Source of the DNA: Pigoraptor vietnamica
Lineage: Eukaryota > Opisthokonta > Filasterea
Direction: 5' to 3'
DNA: 47,514 bases
Assembly (NCBI GenBank): GCA_943704525.1
Contig: CALSCQ010003231.1
Location: forward strand, 1-47,514
The notes below the pieces were generated by a model. That model ran no database searches, was not told the DNA's origin, and saw nothing but the letters and a program-made list of their open reading frames with translations. Positions within the stretch are counted from its first letter, which is position 1. Each line of letters opens with the position of its first letter. A program made the translations under genes and the position numbers. Below are positions 25,613-36,200 of this stretch, piece by piece.

Positions 25613-27671
25613 TCACACGCCCTCCGAACGCGACGGCACCCAGTGGTAATCGCAATACCACGCCACAAACTTTTCGACGCCGTCGGAGAGGGACGTCGTC
25701 GGCACGTAACCGAGACGCTCCTTGGCCTTGGCAACATCGGCAAAAGTGACCGACACATCGCCTGCAGAGCAAGACGCGAAGAATGAGAATGGGGAAAACA
25801 GGAGAAAGCCAAATAAAGTGCGACATGGGCCAAAGAAGGAGGAAGGAATGGAGGGCAAGGAACACACAAAATTGCACACGAGCGATAACTCAACAGACCG
25901 CCAATCACACACACAACGCACCTCCGTACACCGTCTTGTACTCGACCGACGCCTTCTTCCCCGTCGCCCGCTCAATGTTCTCAATCAGCTGCGTCACCGT
26001 TTGGGGTGCGCTGTTGCCGAGGTTGAAGATCTCGCAGCGCGCGCCGAGGTCGACGGCGCCGACGATTCCCGTCACAATGTCGTCGACATACGTGAAGTCG
26101 CGGAGCAACTCGGAGCCGTCGTTGTTTCGGAAGACGGTGAGCTGCTTTCCAGAGACAATGTCCTGCACAGAGTAGAGATGTGTTACAATGGGACAAAAGC
26201 GCGCGCATACACGCCCACGCCCACACACACTCGTACGCGATAAACATGCACACACATACAAGGACGCACCCTTGTGAACGAATAGATGGCCATGTCCGGG
26301 CGACCGTACGGCCCGTACACTGTGAAAAAGCGGAGACCCGTGACAGCGAGGCCGTGCACGTGGTTGTAAGCGTGCGCAATCTCCTCATTCGATTTCTTCG
26401 TCGCGCCGTACAGAGACGCAGGCCGATCGACCACGTCCGTTTCGGCGAAAGGCGTCTTCGTGTTGAGCCCATACACGGAGGAAGACGACGCGTACGCGAT
26501 CTTGATGTCGCGGCGGCTCGCTTGGTTCTCGAGGCGAATGGCCTACAGCGAGAAATCGCACAATTTATAAGTCAAGCGCACACCAGCGGCCACTGACTAG
26601 TAGTTATTCAGGTTGAGGCCAAGTACAACTTGCGAGTTGGCACACACCTCCAGCACCGTAACGAACCCCTGGACATTCGCGCGAATGTACGTGAGCGGCT
26701 GTTCCACGGCAAAGCGGACGCCCGCCTGCGCCGCGAGGTGGACCACGTGCGACACGCGCGCGCCGGAGAGAACGCGCGAGACAAGGGCCATGTCGCAAAT
26801 GTCGCCCGTGATCACGCTGGGAAAAAGTGGCGAAAAGTGGCGTCCGTTCAGTGCCAGCACCACGAGAGACGGACATGCCCCGGGCGAAGAAATAGATAAA
26901 TCACCCAACGCACGCCGGAAAGCTATAGACGACAAGCTGTGTCAGAGTGTCGGTAGCGATGTGCAACGCCCATTCACCTGATTCCCTTTGCTGCCAACAT
27001 GCTGGCGCGATCCCTCTTCAGCTGGACATTGTAGTAGTCGTTGTAGTTGTCCAGGCCGAGCACAACGTCGCCGCGCGCGCGCAACCGAAGAGCTGCGACA
27101 GCACATGTTAGGGATGTCGGAGAAAATATTACCACCAGTTACCCCCAGTCAAATGAGTGCGTCGCGAACGTGAGATTTCGAGTAACGCACCAGTGTGAAA
27201 GCCGATGAAGCCAGCCGCGCCCGTCACGAGGACGACCTTGGCGTCGGGACGAAGTTGCGACTCGGACAAAACTTTCGCAAGTACGCTGTCCACGTGCGCG
27301 GAGGCGGTCGCAACAGACTTCGAAGTCGTGTGCGGCGCACTGCGTGGGACATCTCCCCGCGATTGCGTCTTATCCTTCGACGCCCTCAGCGATTCAACCT
27401 CCGCCTTCAGCTGCGCGTTCTCTGCGTGAAGAGCCGTCATGGCCTCGCGCATCGAGACATTCTCGGCGAGGGCGCGCGCCTTCTCTGCCAGCGCGGTTGC
27501 AACCAACTCGCGGATGCTCCGCAGGCTCTCCACGAGTTGCGCTTCGTCACCGGCGGAAAGTGCCGCGCACGCGTCCAAGGTGAGTTCGGCGAGTGCATCT
27601 TCGGCGAGTTTCGAATCGGCACCAGGAAGAGGTGTCGCGGCGGACACGGCCGCGTGCGGGCCTGGCACCAT
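25613..27671 (-). CDS. UDP-glucuronate 4-epimerase-like enzyme with N-terminal coiled coil
   Basis: Six exons (27191-27671, 26978-27092, 26648-26816, 26270-26542, 25922-26162, 25613-25761) join to 475 residues. The first 130 residues are not part of the enzyme: they hold an Ala/Leu/Glu-rich helix likely to form a coiled coil (about 55-115). The short-chain dehydrogenase fold then starts with VVLVTGAAGFIGFHT (NAD-binding GxxGxxG). VVHLAAQAGVR and AYASSSSVYG follow, then SLYGATKKSNEE with the catalytic Tyr-x3-Lys, TGLRFFTVYGPYGRPD and RDFTYVDDIV. The LYGATKKSNE form is typical of UDP-glucuronate 4-epimerases (CapI, plant GAE), which make UDP-galacturonate for acidic polysaccharides. Plant GAEs have a membrane anchor at the N terminus; none is seen here. 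The ATG at 27671 follows an acceptor-like GCGCAG, so an upstream exon cannot be excluded. Confidence 0.92.
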
Positions 27672-28918
27672 GGCTGACCGCCACCGAGAGCGTTTTCTGC
27701 GCAAATCGGAACGAGATTGTCTGCGTGCGTTGTTCCTCCGTTTCTCTCAGATGTGTGTGTGTGTGTATGCGTTCGTTGTTTTATGTGGCGTCTGCGGTGT
27801 GTCAACGTGATCGGAGAGGTTTCTCCGCGTTGCAAATTGGTCACACACTCAATTGCCTAATCCACCCCGCACACGACTAATGAGGGTCGACGCGGCTCCA
27901 TTGTGATGTATGAAATAAGTCGTTTATTGTTCGCATCTAAATTAACTAACACGGGAATTTAGAGATAATCTCTCGATTTATTTTCCTGTGGTGCAATATG
28001 AAATAAGTAGATCTCACCGTTAAATCAAAATACATCATTACAAGGGACCTTCGCTGAATTGCTGTTGACCAATCGGGTGACGCCATTCCAAGGCCATGTT
28101 ACCGACGCTTAGTCACGCCACTGCCTCCGAGTCTCGGCCTTTCCAACGAAGATCGCCACGGCTGACTGGGCTGTGCCGGCCCTCAGTGCCCGCGGCGCAC
28201 AGGATTCAGAAGCGAATATATGCGGCCACGAGTCGGATACGCCAGTTCGCCGGCAGCCACGAGCGGCGGCGCCAGTCGCCGCCGGCTCAGGGCGGCTCGG
28301 GGCCGGGCGCCACTCAGGCGGCAACGTGCCGACTGACCCCGGCGGCTCCCGGTGGCGCCGTTCACGGGGACGCCGCCCGACACAGAGTGAGGGACCGTGC
28401 GCCGGCTTTCAGTTTCGAAAAACTGACCCTTTTGCGTACGTCAGTCGAATTGCTCGCGGCTTCGGCTATTTTTGGCACGGCCCAATTTGGAAGTGGACAG
28501 TGGGAGACTCCCCACTCTCTCGCGGACACACACACACACACACACGCACACACACACATTTACACGGCTGCACTATGCACACACGCACGCAATTGTTTCC
28601 CGAGTGCCCGCAGGAGTTCCCCCACACAGCCACGTCTCATAATTGCATTGTGGCAACGTGCTATAGTGCCCTAATAGGACAGTCGCGTCGTTTGTCGCGG
28701 ACCCAGTCTCTACGCTAACTCGGTGCGGCGCGACCGCTCAGCTTAAGTGCAGGCTGAGTTTGTGACTCGTTGCTTTCGCCGTCGGGTCATTCAGCGCACG
28801 TCTACACAGTGGCGATACTGCCACCGCGAACAAGACATGCGGCGATAGCGCGCGCGACAAATGCGCAGACCAATGGCACAAGGGACGTAACACTGAGACA
28901 ACGTCTCGAACTGCCCCT
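27672..28918. other. Divergent intergenic region between epimerase and receptor genes
   Basis: The longest gap of the window. It has an AT-rich stretch (about 27890-28040) followed abruptly by a GC-rich stretch (about 28160-28400) and a CA repeat (28526-28561). An open frame at 28096-28674 on the plus strand has no recognisable motif, is mostly Arg/Pro/Ala and runs into the CA repeat, so it is not called as a gene. Promoters of both flanking genes must lie here. Confidence 0.5.
28526..28561 (+). repeat. (CA)n microsatellite, intergenic
   Basis: About 35 bases of nearly pure CA lie upstream of the receptor gene. Confidence 0.9.
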
Positions 28919-31900
28919 ATGCAGAGACACGGCGGAAGCAGCCAACGATGGCTGCAACGTGCCCGTGCGTACTTGTGTGCGTGCGCATTCGTTGCCGTCG
29001 CGTTTTCCTGGGGAGCGCACGCGTCTGCGCCGGTCGCGAGAAACTTTACGCTGCGGGTGGGCCTCTCGACGTCGCGAGGGCAGAGTGACATCGAGGGCAT
29101 CACACAACGCGACACGGTCGGAATGGCGTTTCGGGAAATTGCGAAGCGTGCGACACCGACGGCGCGCTTACTTAACAACACGTTCGATGTGGCCCTGATC
29201 TATCACGAGCGCCCCGACAGCGAACCCGCGGGACGTCACGTGGCTCTGAAGGAGGCGATCACGCTGCTGTGGGACGACAACATCGCCGTCCTCATCGGAG
29301 GGAGCTTCTCGTACGAGTCGGTCGTGCTCAGCCTCTATCTCTCGATTTACGGCGTGCCGGAAATCTCGTCCGACTCGACGTCGCCTCTCTTAAGCGACAA
29401 GTCGGACTACGGCAGCTTCATGCGCACGTGCCCTCCGGACAATGCACAGGGTGCGTCCCTCCACTCTCTCCCTGCGCTTTCTTCCTCGCAGGAGGCGATG
29501 GATGTTCCTCCACTCTCTCCCTGCGCTTTCTTCCTCGCCTAGAGGCGATGGATTTTCTTCCTCGCCAAGAGGCGATGGATGTCCCTCCACTCTCTCCCTG
29601 CGCTTTCTTCCTCGCAAGAGGTCCATCGATTTCAGTGCGCTGACATTATTCGTCTCTCGCCCTCTTGACGTGACGATGGACCTCCTTTGTGCCATCAATC
29701 TCAGTGGGCTGACGTTCTTTGTTTCTCCCCCTTTGTGCTTGCACACACAATCGCAGGCGAGGCGCTTGCTCAGTTTGTGCACGACAGGGGTTGGGACACG
29801 GTGGCGGTGCTGTCGGGTCCGGACGCCGAGTACGCGACGCTCCTTGCGCAGTCGTTTGCGATCGAGTGCAACGCCCGCAACATCAGCGTGCTCGCTTCTT
29901 ACCAGTTCAATCGCGAGAACATGCAGACCATCGAGGAGGCCATTGAGTGGGTGTGGGGAAAAAAAAAGTCGTGGTCACTGCCGAAGCGTTGGAGTTGGGT
30001 TTCGAACTGGAGCTCACTGGCTGTGAAGCTGTTTTTCTTTTTGAGCACGCCGACGTGTGCGTTGCTGGTGGCTGACGTGCGCGCTTTGGCTCGACGCAGT
30101 TCGATCAAGAAGATCGGCGTGAAGATCATCCTTTTGGCAGCGCTCGACGTCGACGCCGCCCCCGCGCTGCTCGTGGCGCAGAAGGCGGGACTCACAGGGC
30201 CCGGTTACGCGTGGATTGGTCCGGACGGTGCGTGTATGGGCGCGCCCATTTCGGAGAAGCCTCGCCCACCAATTTTTTTTTGTGCCTCTGTGTGTGAGAG
30301 GGAGGGGCATGTGCTCTCGTGTTTGAGTGTTTGATGTCGCGAGTTGTGCGTTGCTCAACAAGGGACCGCCCACAGGCATTGACACTTTGCTGAACGGCGC
30401 CGGCATTTCCCCGGCGGACATGACTAACCTCGTTCGCGCCGCCGAGGGCTTCGTGTACACCGTCCCCTTCACCGGCGCTGGCACGCCCCGCTACACCGAG
30501 TTTCTCGAGCGCATGGCGGCGGAGAAGCGCAGCAATCCGTCGCTCCATCCCTCCCTCGACCTCAAGGCGATGACCGTGTCGTCTGCGTATGCGGGACTCA
30601 TCTACGAGGCGGCGTATGTGTGCGTGATAGCGGCGGACCGGATGCTCTCGCGGGGGCTTGATCCGTACGTGAACCGCAGCGAATACCTCAGCGAGATGAA
30701 AGCGTGAGTTGAACATCGGCATGGCGATAACACGCACATACCTGCACATCGTCCCATGCGCACTTTACGCACACACATTCACGCACACTAGCACACTTAC
30801 GCAGCGTGGATCTCCCCGCGACTGACACGCCTTACTCCCGTTGCTCCTTTGCCCGTCATGTACTGATTCTCCGTCCACCGCCCCCTTCTCGCGCACAGCG
30901 TGCGATTTGACGGCCCCACGGGCCTAACGGTGTTTCGGGAGAACGGCGACCGGCTCGCGGCGTACGGTCTCAACAACATTGTGAGTGGCCGGCTGCGGCT
31001 GGGCATTGGGAAGTACACGGCGGGCCGTTGGTCCCTCAACGGTACCATTTCGTGGTCGGACGGCACGTCGAATGTCCCCAGCGACGCCGTGTGCGTGCCA
31101 AACTGCGTGATGGGGGTGTGCGCGAAGCAGACGCAGCAAACGGGTGCGTGAATGCGACGCTGCACGGTTCATCTGTTGCAATCGCGCACGTTCAGCTTTT
31201 TTTTTGTGTGTGTGAGTGTGAGTGTGTGTGTGTGTGTGTGAAGAAGGCCTGACGTGTGGCACGTGCGCGTGTTGACCCGCCTTTGCAGGCCCAAGCATAT
31301 CGTTGTGCAGTTGCTGGGCGGGATGGGGCGGCGTGCGCTGCAGCGAACAGGCGAGCTCGTCCACCCGCGACAAGATCCCCTGCATTCTCACTTCTATTTT
31401 GGCTCCGAATTTGTTCGGCATTGCGATCGCTGCGCTCGCGCTGTGGAAGCGAAAGCAGGTGTGCGGAGTGCGCAAAAATGGCTGCACGTGCTACGGATAG
31501 AGTGTGTAGTGAGCGTGTATGCCGCAATTTCTGCTTGTTCTTGTCGATGGACACACGTCTCTGTTTAAGCTGACCCGACATATTTGTTGTTGTTGTTGTT
31601 GTTCGCTTTTTGTTTCCATTTTCGCGTGTGAAGAATGACTGTGTGATATTGTGCTGTCACTTTGTGATACAATTGTGTCGGCACATCCAGTGGCCGTTAT
31701 TGACGGCGCTTCATCTGAACACTGCGCAGGCGCGCAAGAGGGCGCAGCGACAAGAAGAACTCGTTCGGAAAGTCAGTAACGCCACCAAAGCCGACGACGA
31801 AGAGCTGCCCGAAATTCCGAGCGCCAACGCGCGGAAGGCCGCGCGCGCTGCCGCAAAGTCAGAGAGCCAGCGCTCGACGCGGTCGGCGGGCACGTGGAGC

Positions 31901-32912
31901 GCGAAAGTGTTCGGATCGACGAGGTTCCGTCCGCCGTCGATAAGTTTGGGAAGGGGCGCGCACCCGCAGCAGGGCTTTGATCGCTCCGTTTCGCTCCCCG
32001 ATCCGCCAACAAAGGCGCCGCTCGTCATGACTCGGAGCGATCTCGAGCACGGGACGGTTGTTGTGTCCTTTGTGGACGAAACCGGCGCACCTCCCGCGCG
32101 GCTGCCGAGCGGACGGAGGCCATCGTTCGTGCGGCTTGGTGCGGCGGCGTCGGCGTCGAGGCTGAACGAGGGGCACGACTCGCTGGCCGTGGGCGTGGGT
32201 GTGGGCCCGTCACCTCGTGTGGAGGCTCTGCGGTTGAAGGCAGCGTCGCAGCTCAGCTCTGCGGACTCTATGGAGATGCCGCCGAGGCAAGCCCGGGGCA
32301 GCGTGCAGAGCTTTGAGATGACGGAAGTGAACTCCACAGCGGACGCTCTCCAGCAGACAGCCGTCGACATGAGCGTGGGACCACGGTGGAAGCAGAGCAT
32401 ATCGCTGCAGGTCGGTCCCAATGACAGCTCTTGTTTGTCTGTGGCGGCGCACATTCTGCATTTGTCCTTGGTGTATGTGTTGTTGAGGTCTTCTTGACTG
32501 TCTGTCGTGAAGTCGATGGACTTGTGCCCATAATGTGTTCTGATCCACGCCAACTGTCTCTGAACCGTCGGCGTTTGCCGTTGCAGCTCGATGCCCTCCG
32601 CAAGCAGCAAGTGGACCCCTTCTGGATACTTGTCTCGAGTGGGTGTCTTGTGGTCTTTGGTGTGTGCGGTGGGCCTCTTAGCGATGATGCAGTACTGACG
32701 CCCTTGCGCGCGTTGCGTTTCCAGAGAGTGCCTCGACTGCACCGAAGAAACCGCCTGTGCAAAACTCACACATTCACGAAGTCGTCCTTGGCATCATCCG
32801 GGGCAACTCGCTGACGGACAGGCGCCTTGCGATCATTCTCGCGTGTGTGTTTCTTATTCTCTGGGTTATTATGGGACTCGCCCTCATCAATTGCCTCGTG
32901 CTCAGTGCGTGA
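28919..32912 (+). CDS. Receptor-like protein: ANF-type ligand-binding domain, EGF-like module, two membrane segments
   Basis: Nine exons (28919-29450, 29757-29946, 30100-30227, 30376-30703, 30899-31143, 31289-31458, 31730-32410, 32587-32638, 32725-32912) join to about 837 residues. A signal peptide (hydrophobic LCACAFVAVAFSW, cleaved near residue 36) precedes a type 1 periplasmic-binding fold (about 42-430). The latter has VLIGGSFSYESVVLSLYL, SDSTSPLLSDKSDYGSF and WDTVAVLSGPDAEYATLL, as in natriuretic-peptide, glutamate and GABA-B receptors. An EGF-like module follows (CVPNCVMGVC ... LCSCWAGWGGVRCS, about 456-490), then a membrane helix (about 503-527). A 280-residue Ser/Arg-rich cytosolic region has no kinase, cyclase or seven-helix domain. 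A second hydrophobic helix (RLAIILACVFLILWVIMGLAL) ends at the C terminus. Exon 8 placement rests on phase and one donor (GTGGGT). Ligand and signalling partner are unknown. Confidence 0.83.
29458..29622 (+). repeat. Minisatellite in receptor intron 1
   Basis: Three long and one short copy of a unit containing CCACTCTCTCCCTGCGC, TTTCTTCCTCGC and AGGCGATGGAT. Unit lengths alternate near 54, 42 and 30 bases. The block starts directly after the exon 1 donor. Confidence 0.88.
31198..31241 (+). repeat. T-run and (GT)n microsatellite in receptor intron 5
   Basis: A run of T is followed by GTGTGTGTGAGTGTGAGTG and more GT, on the sense strand, some 50 bases from the exon 6 acceptor. Confidence 0.88.
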
Positions 32913-33272
32913 GGGCCCTATCTTGCATTATTGTTGCGACATCAATGCGTACACTATAATGAAATCTCAGATGGCGGACGGTGGCATTAGCGGAAGTTCG
33001 AGCGTTTGCGTGCATGAAGCAGAGCAAAGGAAGGTGGCAATGCCACTTTCATTGGTGGCACACGCCGCCACGGGAATAGCCGAGACACAAAACGCGAACG
33101 CAGCGAAGTCACAACGCACACGCACGGAAAGCGAATTGAGGAAACGCGCACAAAGTGAGAGACACACAAAACACACACTCTGGGTAACGAATTGATCATA
33201 GTTATATGTACACAATAGTGAGGGGGATGGAAAAATTCACGCAGCGCGCCGTGACGCACGGGGCAGACCGTC
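32913..33272. other. Convergent intergenic region, receptor 3' end to cadherin-like 3' end
   Basis: Both flanking genes end here. The gap holds their 3'-UTRs and terminators. No coding exon or canonical AATAAA is evident; no RNA gene was recognised. Confidence 0.5.
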
Positions 33273-36200
33273 TTACGCCGCAGACTCGTACACCCCCGCC
33301 TTCTTCATCTGCGAGCTCGCGACCCACAGGTTCTCGACGCCGGTGGTGGCAGGCGCAGGCACAGACTCCTTCTTGCCCTTCACCATCGACTGCGTCCGCA
33401 CAAACGCGTCGTGCGAGTCGGCGAGATCGAGCAGGGCGTCGATGGTCTGGTCCGGCCGCGCCCCGGTGGCACTGTAAATGCTCGACGGGCGCGTGCGGGT
33501 CTCGTCGCGCAGCAGGTTGTTCTCCCAGATGGCCTCCTGCGCCGCCTCCTTCTCCTTCGTCGGCGCCGCAGAGTAGCGCGAGGGCGCACTCTTCGAGGCG
33601 CCGCCCGCATTGGCGCGCCGGTGCTTCATGTACGCGACGGCACCGATCACAGCAGCAAGGCCCACGACGCCGCCCACGACGGCCGGAATGATGACCGAGG
33701 TGCTGGACGACGACGATGATGAACCACCGCCACTGTTGGTCTGCTGTTGGAACGAGAATTGACAAATGGAGCCGTAGTAGCCCGAGTTGCAATCGCACGC
33801 CGGACTTCCGTACGGCGCGTCATTGAGCAGCGTCTGGCTGCAGTTGCGCGAGTTGAGGCAAGGATCCGACGAGCAAGACGTCTGGCGGAACGTCTGGACC
33901 GTCAACGTGGCGTTCAGTGTCTGCTGGAGACCGGTCGAGTCGCGGCACGTGAAGCGAATCTCGGAAGTGTGCCCCACGATGTTCTCGATCGACGCCGTCG
34001 TGTACACCTTGTTGTTGGTCACGTTGAAGAGGCCGCCAGAGTAGTCGTGTTCGAACGTGCACGTGACAGAGTCGCCGGCATCCTCGTCAATGCCGACGAC
34101 TGCGCCGACAAACGACCCGGCAGCGGCTTCGCGGCGCACGGTACCTGGGTCGAGGCGCACGCCGGAAGGAGGCTCGGGTACGTCTGCGATGGCGATACGC
34201 AAGGTGATGACGTCAGAGTTGGACACAGCAAGTTTTCCACACAAGGGGCAAAAAACGGCCACGACGTCTCACCTCGCACGTAGATTGTAAACGGCTGCTT
34301 GACGACGAGGCCGCCGCGGTCCGTGCTCTGGACGACGACAGTGAACGACGGCGTGATCTCAAAGTCAAGGGGCTTGAGCGCGACCAGGTTGTCGGCGATG
34401 ATGCCGAGACAGCCCGACGGGTCCGAAACGATCGAGAACGTAAAATTTTCGTTCAGGTCGGGGTCGTTCAGGACGGTCATGTTGCCGATAACGCCGACCG
34501 TGTTCTCCACGATCGTGTTGTTCGCAAGCGCAATGCCGTTGCCAGCCTCGGGAAGGTCTGCACGCGAGGGATGCATTAGCGCACCAGTGCGTGCGCAGAA
34601 GGTGCCAAAGTAAAGGGGAAAAAACTGAACACCCACCGTTGACCCTGATCACAAAGTTGCGCATAAACGTAAATCCGGCGCGGTCCGTGGTCGATATCGA
34701 AATGGCCACCTGCGGCGTCGACTCGTAATCGATCGCCGACTTGACGAGGAGCCGGTTCGCCTTGATCTCAAACAGGTCGCCAGAGGCAAACAGCGTGTAT
34801 GTGAACACATCTCCAAAGTCCTGGTCCACCGTCGCCAGCGTACCGACGAGCGTGCCAACGGGCGCATTCTCGTTGACTCCCGTCGCCGAGAGCGTCAGGT
34901 TCGTGGGCGCCTCGTTGACATCCATCACCGTGATGACAAAGTCCCGCGTGACGTTCGAGCCGCCGTGGTCGATCGAGACAACGGTAATCTTGTACGACGA
35001 CATCGTCTCAAAATCAAGCGGGCGCGACGTGAGCAGCGACGTGCCGTTCGTGTAGAAGGCGTCGGTCGGGTTGGTCGGGAGAATGTACGTGAATGTATCG
35101 CCAACGTCCTCGTCGACCGTTGTGAGCACGCCGACAATTGTTCCGTTGGGCGCGTTCTCGTAGATCGAGTTGCTGCTGAGCGTCAGCCCGGTCGAGGGGT
35201 CGTTCACATCTGGAGCGAAGGGGTCGGGTTAGATGTGGGAGGAGTGAGTAACAATTAACGAAGTCTCGGCACTATACCCACCGTTGACGGTGATGAAGAA
35301 CGAGGTCGTGATGGTGAGGCCGCCCTTGTCCGTGCATGCGACCGAAATCGAAATGACGCGCTGCTTCTCGTAGTTGAGCACGGCGACCGCGTGGAGAATA
35401 GTCCCGTTCGTGATCGCAAAGGCGTTGCCGGGATTGCTCACGAGCGAAAACTTCCACGTCTCGTTTCGGTCAGGGTCGCCGACAGCGCCTAGCATGCCAA
35501 TCATGGCATTGGCAGCGTTGTTTTCGTCAATCTGCGAGTTCGAGAGGCTCACGTTCGTGGGCGCCTCGTTGAGGTCTGCACGAAGAGGAAGGGGGCATGT
35601 GAATTACAGACCGGGACACCGACATTATGGCTCTGTAGCCATAGAGGAAACGTTCAGAATACAGCTGAGAACTCACCGCCAACTGCAATCACATAGTCGC
35701 CCGTGACGGACGCGCCCGTCTGGTCGGTCGCCTTGACCGACACAGCGTACGACGATTTCGCTTCGTAATCGAACGACTTGGTTGTCTTGAGCGTCGTGCC
35801 CGCAAGCACAAAGGCGTTCGCCTCGTTCGTCGTGATCACCAGCGTGAACTTGCTCATGTCCGTGTCGCCGCCAAGCGCCTTGAGGACGCCCACACCCGTG
35901 CCGGCGGGGAGGTTCTCCGCAATGTCGGTATTCGATAGAACGAGGGACGTCGCAGGCTCGACGACGTCTGCGACAGCACTCGGTGTTAGAATAAAAGATG
36001 CAAGAGAGGCCCACAGGGCCAAGACAATAGCAGTCAACACATTGGCGCCAATGCGATTTACGCACTGTCGATCGTGATGTTGAATGAGCTCGTGTACGAA
36101 AGGTTCCCCTTGTCGATAGTGACAATCGAAATCAAGAGGCGCTCCGTGACCTCGTAGTCAAGCGAGCGCGCGGTGAGGAGCCGGTTGCCCGATATGTAGA

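Noticed and set aside
28096-28674. 192-residue plus-strand frame between epimerase and receptor genes
   Set aside because: No motif, no splice-supported partner, and its end is a translated CA repeat. A lineage-specific gene cannot be fully excluded.
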